This document shows positions 37,227-48,634 of a stretch of DNA of 64,000 nucleotides, in pieces; the first letter of the stretch is position 1, and each line of letters begins with the position of its first letter. This stretch comes from Ophiocordyceps camponoti-saundersi (nom. inval.) (Eukaryota; Ascomycota; Sordariomycetes; Hypocreales; Ophiocordycipitaceae): contig PDHQ01000119.1 of the NCBI GenBank assembly GCA_003339415.1, positions 1 through 64,000 of the forward strand, written 5' to 3'. Position numbers and translations under genes: made by a program. The notes under the pieces are model-generated. The model was not told the DNA's origin. It did not search any database and saw nothing but the letters and a program-made list of their open reading frames with translations.

Positions 37227-37379
37227 TATTAGTTAGGCTCTCTATACGTATAGAAATTATAGAAAATAGAAGTAGGTTCTAAATCGTCTATATATATACT
37301 ATCTAGTAATAGTAGGGGTATTTATACGTGGCACGTAGGGTGCCTACGTAAGCAGAACTAACTGAATAATAAATAAATA
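37227..37379 (-). repeat. Right LTR of element C
   Basis: 153 bp partner of 29891-30043, slightly less mutated. It is the 5' LTR by pol orientation. Confidence 0.92.
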
Positions 37380-38999
37380 GAAAGCTTATAAAAAGCGAAA
37401 AGCCGCCGAGGAGGCGTAGAAATAGGACGCGGGACCGTCGATTACGGAAGGAGATAGTTAGGCTATTAAGGAGGTAGTAAAGGGTAATATTATTATAGAT
37501 AACTTACGCGATATAAAGGAAGGAGATAGTAAGGAAGAGAACGCTAAGGAGTAGGACGAAGAAAGAGATAAAGAAAGTCTTAAGGCCGCTAATAACGTAG
37601 AGTTCTTCCTAAAGGCTCCTAATAATAACCTATTTGCCGATAGCGACGGCGAGGATAATAGTAAAAATAAAAAGAACGCACCGTTAGCGCCCGTAAGGGG
37701 GGGGAGTCGCGGCTAGGGCGGCGGTTAAGCGGGCGCAAGTACCGGAAAAAGCGCGCCGCGCGTTAAGAAGTTAAAGAAAGCCGTATAACCTATCTAAAGG
37801 TAAACTATTTACTTTAAGGTTAATTAATACCTTACTTATTTTAGGTTTAGTTTATTATAGTATTTAACTTTAGTAGATAAAATAGAACCTTTTATTATAT
37901 CCTATTATTAAACCGCTATTAAGGCGGTAAGATATAATCTTTACGTAAAATATAAGGTAACTTATTATAAAATACTAGCGCTAATATTAGGAGACCGTTA
38001 CGATATAATAGTAATACTTAAGGTTTTAGAAACGATATATACCGCGACGCGGGAGGAAGCTAGTTTTAGGAGCGGTAACTTAAACCTTATAATCCCGGAC
38101 CGGCTTAGAGAGGAACTTATTATATAAAGGTAATATCTTACGGAGGCTTTTAACGCGGCCCTTAGTATATATACTAGGGAGTTCCGCCTAAGCGGTATAG
38201 CGAAAAGTAAAACTAAAGCGCGGAACTTATACCGTACTATAATTTATAAATAACGGGCTTTACTAGTCTAAAATAAGCTCGTATTTAGTGCGATCTAGCT
38301 TTATTTCGCTAAGGAGTTAGGGGTAGCCCCCGGTAGTTTAGGAGAGTTTATAAAGATTAAAGCTTAGGATACTAACTTCCTATTTTAACTAGAACTTAGA
38401 GATAATAGTTATAGTAGCTAGGCGGCGGCCTTAGCTTATATTCGGCTATAGATCGGTAAAATAATAGCTTTACTTAGTGCTTAAGAGATAAAGATATAGA
38501 AGAAAAAGCTTAAGAAACGGCTTAACGCGTTTATACCTTATATAAATAAGAACTAGTATATTTTTATTAACGTAAAGGATAAGAAACGTATCCCGGTTAA
38601 GTAGATAACTAAGGAATAGTTAGAGGAAGGTTAGGTCCGGGTTTTAACTTAATTACCTTTAACTTAGAAGGTTATTAAGCGAGCTATTAAGGAGGAAAGT
38701 AAACTATTAGTTCGTCGTTCGGGTAGGAATAAGAAACTCCGTATTAAGTAGAATAGGTAGATAAAAGTATAGCGAGTAATCGATATATAAATTTATAAAA
38801 AACGGACTTTTTTATATTTCTTTATTATCTTTTAGAACTTATTAATAAGTTAGGATATATTCGCTATATCCTTAATAGGGACCTATTAGTTATATTCTAA
38901 AAGCTATCTTTTCTATTTAACTAGAAAATAAACGTTACCGTTTAGTATTTTTTAACTTTTAACCTCTTAGATTTCCTATTCTCTATTATCCTCTTCTAA

Positions 39000-41900
39000 A
39001 TCTAGTATAAGGAGAGAGGTAGATAGGTTTTAGAGACTTCGAAAATACTAAAGTTTAAGGAGGGAGATATAAAAAATATTATAAAAACGGCTATATTTTA
39101 CTAGTAGGGCGAGGCGATATACTTAGGAGCTGATTTTTTAAAGAATACGGAAAGGTTTAATATAGCGAGGAAGGAGTTTCTTTTTCTCGCCCTTAAATTT
39201 AATATTCTTCGTAGAAAGACCTACTAAGTTGCCGATTTTTAGTATTAGCGGTATATAGTTCTTATTATAGTACTTCGCCTACTTTTCGGTAGCGTATCTT
39301 TAGTAATCTACTAAATATTAGCGTAAGTTTACTATCTTATCTAATTTAGCCTTAGCTTTAGGCGTTACCTTAAGGGGAATATCCGTAAAAATATAGAACT
39401 CTAAGTAATATCCGTAAAATACCTTATTAGGTAAGATTTCCGTAATTAAGTACTTTACGTTATTTATTATAAATTAGGTAACTAGTAATAGTTAAGGCTA
39501 TAATACGCGTTTATTATTAGTAAAATAATAAAAGTAGTATTATATTACCTAATTTATCCGTTCTATTTACTTATTAGTTTAGGGGTAAAACGCGGTTAAT
39601 AACTATCTCTTAATCTTAGATAATAAATAAAGGTTTAACTAAAAATAATTAGTAAATAAGCTACCCTTATCGGATACGATACCTTATAAAAGGCTATAGC
39701 GGAGTTCTACCTCCTAGTAAAAAAGCTTAGCTAGGTCCCTTACTTTAATCGTATCTAAAATAGGAAATAAGAGCGAGAACTTCGTAAATCGATTAATAGT
39801 TATAAGGATACTATTAACTTATTTATCTAGCTATATAAACTTTAAAAAATTAGTAGTAAAATCTAGAGATAGTTCTACTTAAGGTTATAATAGAATCGGT
39901 AACGAATCTAACTTACTATATAAACGGTGCTTTCGGGGAGCGACCCCTTAGTAAATCTAATAGGACCTAACGTAGAATTTAATATCTTTATATATTACCT
40001 CCTAGTAGAATTTCCTAGCGAGGAGGTCCTAGGTATATTCTATACTAAAATAACCCGCTAGTAAGTTATCGTAATATAGTAATAGTAATTCGTACTTTAA
40101 CGCCGCTTCTTATAATATTACTATACGGTCTTTCTAATAGACGAGACTATTAGAGTTAATTATCTATAAACTTTATTTTCCCTATTAAGTCTTATTAAGC
40201 TTAGTAGCTTTTCGGCGTTATAACCGGAGATCTTCGCCTTAACTTCGCTATAGTAAAGTAAAGAGGGAAGTTAATATATTAGGCTCTAAGGGCTATTCTT
40301 ATACTATTACCTTTTTTAAGGTCTAGCCTTTAAGGTATTAAGTTAAGCCTAAGGTTATTAAAACTTAGTATAAAAAGCATATAGCTATTTTAGGGTAGGG
40401 GTTTTAATAGTCGGTTTAATCCGACGCTATAATATACTTAACGCGTAGTATATTATTAACTATCTTCTTACGTAGAATATTTAATTTTTCTATTATCGGG
40501 CCCGCTTCGAGTATATATTACGGTTTTCTTAAGGGGCTATTAGTAGAATTATTACGGCCTAGTCTATAAAGGATATAGAAGTCGAAAGGCGATAAGTAAA
40601 TTACCTAATATTATTAGTAGCGGTTTAAGTTCGATTATATTATAATTAACTATAAATTTAAGTAATCTAAGATTACCTTAATTAGAAATATTAATCTTTC
40701 TATATAATAGCGCTAATACTTAAATAATTTAATAATAGCGAAGAATTCCTTTTTAGCTATTATATAATATATTTTAAAGCTATTAAATTTCTATAATTAG
40801 TAAGCGATAATAAAGTATTACTCTTAATTATCGCGTTATAAGAGGATACTAGCTATAGTAAAGTCCGATATATTAGTTTTAATCTTTATTTACCTTTTAG
40901 GATTAAAATATATAAGTAAGGGGGCTTTAGTAAATATCTTTTTAAGTTCTAGAAAGGCGGATTATTAGAGGGCATTAAGCTAATATTAGCTTAGTTTCTT
41001 CCCGTTTTCGCTCTTTTTAAGTATATTAGTTAGGGGAGCGACGATATTAGAATATCGGGGAATAAAACGCCGGTAATAGTTATAGAAACTTAGAAAAATC
41101 TAAAAATCGTAGAAAAAGCCTAGTTCTTCCTAGTCGGCTATTACTTATATCCTCTTTAGGTTTATAGAGATACTATATATACCGACGATATATCTAAGGA
41201 ACTCGATTACTTTTTAATAGAAAACGTATTTAGTAATATTTACGTATAAGTTAGCTTCTCGGAGTTTCGCTAAGATCTTACGAAAATATCGGGTATAATC
41301 CTCCTTTATCTTAGAGTAGATTAATATATTATCTAAATAAATAATATAGATAATATTTACTAAGGTTTTAAGTACTTAATTAATATAGTATTAAAAAATC
41401 GCTAAGGCGTTCGTTAAGCTAAAAGGAATAATAAGATACTTAAAATAACTATATTATAAGCGGAAGGTAGTTTTCTATTTATCGCCTTTTTTAATACGAA
41501 TATAGTAATAAGCGTACCGGAGGTTAATTTTTAAGAAAATTATAACGTTTTAAACTTAGTTTATAATCTCCGAAATAAGTAAGAGAGGGTAATAATTCTT
41601 AATCGTTACCTTATTAAGACCCTGGTAGTTTACGTAAAGTTATAGTTCCCTATCTTTCTTAGGGATAAAAAAGATAGGGGCGCTACCTAGGCTTTAAGAT
41701 TCTTATATCTAACCCTTACCTAAAACGTTATCGAGGTATTCTCGGAGTATTTTAAGTTTAGTTTAGGAAAAAAGATAGATAGAACTTTAAGGAGGCATAG
41801 CGTTATCGACTAAATTAATAGCGTAGATAGTATTTTTCTTATTAGGAAAAATTAAGGCCTTAGACTTTAAGAATATATCTTTAAATTTAGCGAAAGTTAG

Positions 41901-43600
41901 GGGTATTTTAACTTCTAATACCGGTAATAGCTTAGAGTCTTCTTTATCTATAAACGTAAGAGGTATTAAGTCTAATATAACCCGGAAAATATATAGGTAT
42001 TATTTAGCCTCTTAGACGAATTCCTTAGTATTAAGAAAGTAAGCTTATAATAATTAAGATAATTTATACTACTATTTATAAGTATTAGGGGATAAGTAAA
42101 TTTATTTAGCTACTAAGGTAAATATCCCTAAAATAATAGGGTTATTATTTACTACTATACTAGGAACGCCGAAATAATAACGAATTAGTATCTTTTCTAT
42201 CCTATCTATATTACGAAAAGTAACCGATACCTCCTAGAATCTATCGACTAGGGCGTATTTACTAATACCTTTTATAGGAAGAGAAAGGTTATTATTTAAA
42301 AATAATAATACGTATTCTCTTATAAAGGAAAGGTTAATAAAATTAATTTCGCTATAAGTATTAAATTTAACGAATATTAGAAAAGGAGTAAGTCCCGTTT
42401 AGAATATATCGGAAATTTTAAAAGTTCCTTCTATCGAGAATATTAGTAAAGAGACTTTTATATCGACGTTTTTAAGTTTTTTAAACTTTTCTTTAATAAG
42501 CTAGCCTAGGTTTATTTAATCCTTATAGTTTTAGCTTTCTTCGGGTATTTCGACTAATAGTTAGATTCCTTATAGCCCTTTTTTTTATAATAAGAGTAAA
42601 TTAGAATATCTAATTTCTTATTAGATAGGTTCCTTTTATCCTTACTTTCCCTAAGGCGGTTAAAACCGCCGTTTCTATTTTAGGGCTTTAAGGAACTATT
42701 ATTACGATAACGACCTAAATTAGAGTTAGTTTATTATTATTTCGTAGAGTTATCGTAGCGATATCGGTAAGACTTACTTAAGCTAGAATCTTAAATCCGT
42801 TAAGCTAGGGAGACTATTTCCTAATAATTAAGAGTATTTAGCTAATATTATTTAAGAATCTTAGCTTATAGCTAAAAGAGTAATCGGGAGAAGTAATCTA
42901 AAGTAAGTTTTTTAAAAAAATGGGCGTTAAAATATCTTTCTAAACCTTTTAAATAGATATAAAAATTATAAGGTATCTAATTATCTCGTTACCTAGCGTT
43001 TTAGAGTATAATAGCTATAGTTATAATTTAATTCCCGGGATTTTTTAGAAAATTATAAGATTATTTTTTAAAAGTAAGCTAATCGCTTATAAGTTACGCT
43101 TATTCCTTAATAGATAAGCTATATTTATAAAACTTTTAATAAATATAAAAGTTTAAATATATATTATCTAAAGCTTTAAGAATCTTATTCTTATCTTTAT
43201 AATACCTCTTAAATACCGTAAGGAAAGAGTCTTTAAGGTCCTTAAGCTAGTCTTAATATTTATAAGTTATAAGTCGCTTCTCTAATTTAATAATATTTAA
43301 AAGTTTAATATCTTTATCTTAACTAAAATCCGATAACGAGGAGTAGCGCCTATATTAGGAACTTATAGCTAAGTTAGTAAGGTTTTTTTTAAAGATTATA
43401 ATATCCTTAAGATAGATACTTTATTTCTAGAGAAAGTTAGTAATAAAATTATAGAAAATTTCCTCCTAAGGAGTAAGACTATATCGGGAGGCCTCCGGGG
43501 CTTTCGTAAGATAAGTTATCTTTAACTACGTAGGACGATCCGAAGGAGGGGGGGAAAAGATATCCGAGGAGCGGTCCTCCGCCTATAAAGGTTAGTTTTA
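39000..43600 (-). pseudogene. Decayed gag-pol of element B
   Basis: The minus-strand translation gives a clear gypsy reverse transcriptase: YLIIPFSLTNALAIF then IIYLDNILIYSK (from YLDD) at about 41470-41310. Integrase core VSDKGSLFTNYF follows at about 39680-39640. The upstream part towards 43600 would be gag and protease but no motif is certain. Stops are mostly TAG/TAA at former Trp/Gln codons. Confidence 0.75.
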
Positions 43601-43705
43601 GGAGCGCGTAGTATAAAGTATATTAAAACGTAGGGGAGTTAGTACCGAATCTAAAAAGATAAATCTAAGCTAAAAGTTAGTATCTCTTAAAAGAAAAATT
43701 AAAAT

Positions 43706-44116
43706 TATAAGGGAAGCTTATATAAGATATACTAAAAAAGAGAGATAGCGATAAGTAAATTAGAAAAGAGGAAGAAAAGTATATAAGTATAAATTATAAA
43801 GGTTTATTTTAAAAATTATATTAAGAGTAAAGCTAATTTTTACCGAATTATAATATTAGAAATTACTACGAATTATATATAAGGAGGTTATAATTTAGGG
43901 GTAAACTCCTCGTAATACGAACTATATTTTCCGGAGTCTTATTTAAGACCTTAGCGTAGTTTAAGAACTTATCTTCCGTATCTAACTACTTTATTAAGAC
44001 CGGAAGCGCGTTATATATACTCCGAGTAGTTTCGGTAAGGAGTTATAATAGCTTTATAATACTTACGTAATCTTCTAGTTATCTTTCTTATATAGTTATC
44101 TTATAACTTTATTATA
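43706..44116 (-). repeat. Right LTR of element B
   Basis: 411 bp partner of 27374-27784, more heavily mutated (begins TATAAGGG where the left copy has TGTAAGGG). By pol orientation this is the 5' LTR. Confidence 0.93.
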
Positions 44117-44121
44117 ATTAG

Positions 44122-44760
44122 ATAAAGAGATTTATTTATATTATTAAGTCTATATTATAAGTATTAATCGACTTCTTATATAACTTAGTAAAATAGCTAA
44201 TAGCGGTCTTATATATTTAATTTAAACTAAATAATATTATATTAATATCTATAAAATAAGCGCCGAATATTACTATAAAAAGGTTTACGCTTATAGGCCC
44301 TATAGCCGCACTAACGCTATTAATATTACGATAGAAAAACCTACTATCTATACGTATAGAAGCTAGAGATATTATTACCCTAGCTAGAATAGTAGCGAAG
44401 AGATACTATAACCGCTACTATTAGTATATCTTATTTAAGATAAGCGATAAGGTATATCTTCGTCTATATTACGGATACTAACTTCTATTTATAATCCTTA
44501 TAAAGATCGATACTTAATATTATAGTCTATTCGAGGTTATAAAGCGTATAGGCCGCGTAGCGTATAAACTAGCTATCTTATAATATTAGAAAATTTACCC
44601 CGTTATAAATATAGAATAGCTAAAACTAGCCTTATTAGACCTTTTTATAAGATTTAAAATTATACTACTAACTAATATTACTAAGAAAATATTAAAACGA
44701 ATTATTAGTTAATATTTATAATACGATAAGACTAAATACTTAGTATAATTTATTAGCCTT
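44122..44760 (+). pseudogene. Decayed gypsy pol of element A, part 2
   Basis: Direct continuation of the integrase after the element B insertion. It includes the RIEARDIITLARI stretch, FKISDKVYLRLYYGY near 44430-44480 and the IGRVAYKLAIL / YPVINIEQLKLAL tail, the C-terminal domain that precedes a chromodomain in many fungal gypsy elements. A few TAA/TAG codons are explained by RIP. Confidence 0.75.
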
Positions 44761-44899
44761 AGTTACGAATATAATATATAAATCCCTATTACTAAACTTA
44801 GCCTAACTATTATAATTACTTTATATAACTAGTATTATACGAAGTACGATACGTAACTACTACTAACTAATAATATTACTATATCGCTATCCTAAGCTT

Positions 44900-46780
44900 T
44901 TAATAGCTATTATTCTAAATCTCTTTTCTTTCTTTTTATATTTTTTTATACTTATTATACCTTCGTATCTCTAAGCCTCTTACTATTATCTATAAAGTTC
45001 CCTAACCGCCTTAATAACCCTTATAACTCTCCCGCCTATAATTAGCCTCTCTTATATTTAAATCCTATACTTAGCTTATTCTTCGCTTATATAGCGAATA
45101 CTAAGCTTAGAGATAAGCCTTTATAAGTAACGATAATAACCGTAGAATATAACGCTATTAAACCTAAGTCGATAAGCACTAATAACGTAACTACGAATAT
45201 AATAAACGGGGAGAATATAGTAGCTAATATTATAGCGGATAGTATAAGCGTCGCTGCCGGCATAATTACTATAATAACCGTAAAGCGGCTACTAAATAAC
45301 TAAACCTTAATTAATTAGTAAACCGAGAAAAATAATAAAGATATCTATAGCGGCCCTCCGATATATATAGTAGCTTAATACGTATAACTTACTTTATATA
45401 TTATTATAATTACTAATAATATTACGAATGCCGTTATTTTATCCTAAACTATTGTAATATAAGCTATCGTAAATATAGTAAATATACGCAGATATATCTT
45501 ACTAGCTAATAGCCCCTTTACTATTAATATTAATAGAGTATAAAACTTATAGAATAACCCTAAATACGCTATCTACCGTATATAATATATCTATAACTAG
45601 TAGTTATACGGATATATTAATATAAGCACCTACTTAAACCTAACTATAATAAATACCGTAAATAATATACGGATAAGGTATTAGTATAATATATTACGAA
45701 ATAAGTTTAGAGAAATCTATAAATAACTCTTATAAGCGGAATACTAGCGCTAGCTTAACCTTATTAGGGATAATATAATAATAAAGTTAAATACCGGCCT
45801 CGGTAATTATCGCTATTAGGTTAAAGCTAAATACGTAATAAACCTAAACTAAATCTAATTCCTACTTACTTATAATATCTTTCTATAAGCTATAATAATA
45901 TAGAAAAATACTATCCTTATATTATAGAAACTATAAATAAATATCCTTACCGATATTTAGCTTATTAACTATCTATTAAGCTTATTAGCTTAGGCCCGTA
46001 TCGCTAATATAGCTAAACTATCTATTATAAAGCGCTTAGATATAATATTTACGCGCTATATTAACTTATAGCGTATAAGCTATAATAATTAACGCTAGAT
46101 AGCTAATATCGAATTTAAATATTATATTCTATCTACTATTTTTTACCGTATAATACTTAATAAGCTAGATATTACCAATAGACTATCCCGCATAGCGATA
46201 TAAATTAAATATAAATAGCCCTAAATAACCGCTAAAGATACTCCTACGAAACGCGCGCGGATTAAGTTATTAAGTAAACGTACTAAATATATTAACGTAT
46301 CCTTATATACCTCCGATACGATAACGAAACGCGCACGCACCGAATTAAGTAATTAATACGTTAACCTAACTATAATACCCCCTAATTTTACTATAAATAT
46401 AATATAGCTATTATAAATAGATATTTAAGATAGTAAATATAAATACCTAATATTTACTATAACTAATATATCGGACGCGATAAATAGGAAGTTATAATAT
46501 ATACTTAAATAATATAATATTTATATTATAACCTTAACGATTATTATAGAAAACTAATAACGAGAGATTATAGCTTTAAAAACTATTACGGAAAGCTAAT
46601 AATATAAGCTTATATAATTATACGCTAAGATTAAAGGGGATAACGAAAAGCTAATAAATTAGTACGTAAAAGAAATCGCTAAATATATACTACGGTATAA
46701 GAAGATATTACTACCGTATTATAATAATAGAGCGTAGAAGTAAAATAATTATAAGGGTACGATTATTCTAACTAAGGGTA
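44900..46780 (+). pseudogene. Extra ORF-like region downstream of pol in element A
   Basis: About 1.9 kb between the end of pol and the right LTR. The plus-strand translation, interrupted only by TAG/TAA codons, reads like a protein, with a lysine/glutamate-rich, probably coiled-coil end (KGDNEKLINQYVKEIAKYIL near 46630-46700). I do not recognise a family. It may be a non-canonical third ORF. Confidence 0.4.
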
Positions 46781-46784
46781 AATA

Positions 46785-46910
46785 TAGCCGTAGGCCACGT
46801 GCGTATATACGTAATACGCCTATCTATATATATATTAGCTTAGCTCGGGCTATATAGGGCTCTTACTATATAATATAAGATTATTATATCCTATATATAT
46901 CGTGCCACCA
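46785..46910 (+). repeat. 3' LTR of element A
   Basis: 126 bp partner of 21458-21583. Here the inner end is mutated (TAGCCG, GTATATACGTAATAC) and the outer ~10 bp are intact (GTGCCACCA), the mirror image of the left copy. Together the copies show the ancestral LTR as TG...CA. It ends 314 bp before the start codon of the TRAP-alpha gene. Confidence 0.9.
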
Positions 46911-47224
46911 TATACCCCCCCTCTCTCTGTCTTTCTCTCTCTGGACTCATACGGATAGGTATCCACTCATGTAATAGCCGCGATTCTCCCGCCTCGGACT
47001 ACCATTTCCATCTTCCTCTTCCCTCTCTCTTGCCATTCCTCCCTTCCCCTGTCTCTCCATCTCTGTCTCGTGTCTTTTCTCCATCACCCTCCTTTTTCTT
47101 TCTATCGTCGGTCATTCGCGACGCGTTCTCTGCATTTTTTTTTTCCCTTTCCTGTCCTTTCCTTTCCTTCTTCTTTTTCGCCCCGTTTCTTCTTCTCTTT
47201 CGGGAAAAGGAAAAATCCATCGAT
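46911..47224 (+). promoter_or_regulatory. Short spacer and presumed promoter/5' UTR of the TRAP-alpha gene
   Basis: Base composition returns to normal immediately after the LTR. The stretch is strongly pyrimidine-rich (TCTCTCTGTC, CTTCCTCTTCCC), as in many fungal core promoters and 5' UTRs. No TATA box is evident. Any upstream element of the gene must lie within 314 bp or inside the RIP-mutated LTR. Confidence 0.5.
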
Positions 47225-48330
47225 ATGCTCCTCTCTGCTCTACTGGCTCTGGTGGCTGTTCGGGCTTGCTGGGGTGCGAAGGTGAGAGGGGAACGGGAAT
47301 ATTACTGCCTGACATTCTTCTTTGAGTCCACTGTTTTTTTTTCTTGCTTGCTTGATCCAAATCGATGACTTGTCTCGCCTTGGGCAGGGACAAGAGGTTG
47401 ATTGTCTCTCTCTCTCTCTCTCTTCTATCTTCTCTTATCCATCTTATCCATTTTGTTTTTGAAACCCCCAAATATCATCAGCTCTCTGACTTGATCTAGT
47501 CCGATGCCGATGACAATGCCTCTGCGCAGCAGCAGCAGCAGCAGCCTCCTTCGATTCGGCCCGACCTCGTGGCCGATATCACGACCTCCTTTCCCGACGC
47601 TGACATTTTAGGCGTGCGCCTCGTCAACGGCCGGCCGACAAAGGCGCTCGTCGAGGTGAAGAATAAAGACAGCGGTTCCATCAAGGTCGGATTTGTCGGG
47701 GGAAGCCTTTTCAGGACGACGCCTTTACCTGCCGATGCACTCGCCTACCAGGCCATTGTCAAAAACCTCACGTCCGTACAGTACAATCTCGACGTCGAGG
47801 CTGGCGAGACAAAGGCTATTCCTTACTCTTTTGTTTTGGATATGCAGCCTCAGGATGTCCGTCTTCAGCTTGTGGCCGTTGTCACCAGCGCCAAGGGCAA
47901 TATCGTTCAAGTGCCGGCGCATAATGGCACGGCCTCCATTGTCGAGGCGCCTACCAGCTTCTTCGATCCTCAAATGTGCGGCTCCCTTTGAGTCCCAGAC
48001 AAAAGTCTCTTTCTTTTTCCCGAGCTTACTCTGGAGTATAGCATCTTCCTCTACCTTGTTCTCTCCGGTGCCTTCGCAGGTACCCTCTACTTCGTTTACA
48101 AGACCTGGATCGAGGCTCTCTTCCCGCAGGCTAAGCGCACAAAGCCGGCCAGAAGAGGCAAGAAGGCCACTGACGCCGACGCCGCTCTCTCCGGCGCCGA
48201 GTCGACAGCCGTGTCGCCGGGTGCCGGTAAGACGTACGACGAGAGCTGGATTCCGGACCATCACATCAAGCCTCCCGTCGCCAAGCGCGTAAAGTCAGGC
48301 GTCGGAAGCAAGAAGAAGGGGCTCGAGTAG
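47225..48330 (+). CDS. Translocon-associated protein alpha-like (IRC22/TRAP-alpha family), ER membrane
   Basis: Three exons: 47225-47281, 47500-47975, 48042-48330, giving 273 residues. Exon 1 encodes a signal peptide (MLLSALLALVAVRACWGAK). Exon 2 starts with an acidic/polyglutamine linker (DADDNASAQQQQQQPP) and the lumenal domain, with NKDSGSIKVGFVGGSLFRT and IPYSFVLDMQPQDVRLQLVA. Exon 3 gives one transmembrane helix (IFLYLVLSGAFAGTLYFVYK) and a Lys/Arg-rich cytosolic tail ending KKKGLE. This is the topology of TRAP-alpha, which helps some signal peptides through the Sec61 channel; yeast Irc22 is the fungal relative. Intron 1 is long (218 bp) with a CT microsatellite; intron 2 is 66 bp. Phases agree at both junctions. 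Confidence 0.85.
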
Positions 48331-48634
48331 TTTTACATCAAGTTTTATATTTGGTATATCCGCGAATTTCAAGTTGGCTCTACATAGCCCTATCGCAGAG
48401 GAGTTACCTTGGGACCAAACGGTGAAAAGGAGAGAATGGTCAAGTTGTAACTTGGAGTGGGGAGCATGGGTATTATGGAGCACTGCTGGAATGACGCTCA
48501 TAGCAAAAACTGCGCCGGGACGTGTCGTTAATCATCGGATAGCTTCGCCACGGGAGAGGGGGATGTCATGTAGGCATTCATCGATCATGGAAGAATTATG
48601 GCCTGTAAGGCTGTACCAGAGTCTCGAGTCCGTT

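Larger units (their letters stand above)
29891..37379 (-). mobile_element. Element C: Ty1/copia retrotransposon nested in B
   Basis: 7.49 kb with 153-bp LTRs (29891-30043 and 37227-37379) and a perfect 5-bp target duplication GAAAG (29886-29890 and 37380-37384). Pol is on the minus strand. RIP has hit it as strongly as A and B. It is the youngest insertion because it interrupts B. Confidence 0.93.
27990..38900 (+). pseudogene. Long antisense ORF-like region of element B (split by element C)
   Basis: Opposite to pol, the plus strand of B between its left LTR and the end of integrase reads as a protein with RIP-type stops only. The two parts are 27990-29890 and 37385-38900; the copia element C separates them. 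Readable pieces include SSYKKSVSKVAETAPKITVS (about 28730-28790), FTNTYFNTKYNAEILTYIYR (about 29130-29190) and an acidic stretch with NNLFADSDGEDNSKNKKNAP (about 37625-37685). Lys/Glu/Ser-rich, no family recognised. Together roughly 1100 codons. Confidence 0.5.
27374..44116 (-). mobile_element. Element B: Ty3/gypsy retrotransposon nested in A, itself interrupted by C
   Basis: Two 411-bp LTRs of identical length (27374-27784 and 43706-44116), flanked by a perfect 5-bp target duplication ATTAG (27369-27373 and 44117-44121). About 9.25 kb without element C. Pol is on the minus strand, so the right LTR is the 5' LTR. The RIP pattern is as in A. The 3' half (27785-38900 minus C) carries a long ORF-like region on the opposite strand (see separate entry). 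Confidence 0.93.
21458..46910 (+). mobile_element. Element A: outer, RIP-mutated Ty3/gypsy LTR retrotransposon, interrupted by element B
   Basis: Bounded by two 126-bp LTRs in direct orientation (21458-21583 and 46785-46910). Without inserted element B the length is about 8.7 kb. Decayed pol on the plus strand shows gypsy order: reverse transcriptase, then integrase, then the conserved tail with KVYLRLYYGYQLL and IGRVAYKLAIL. No matching target-site duplication was found (CCCTA before, TATAC after), so ends may have recombined or mutated. The whole interior is depleted of CA and TG dinucleotides while CG is kept, the signature of RIP. ATG codons are therefore almost absent and tryptophan and glutamine codons have become stops. 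The element is dead. Confidence 0.88.

Noticed and set aside
21458..46910. One giant 25 kb retrotransposon
   Set aside because: Two further LTR pairs with their own target duplications show that it is three nested elements.
47725..48264. 179-residue minus-strand ORF
   Set aside because: Antisense to the TRAP-alpha-like gene, no domain.
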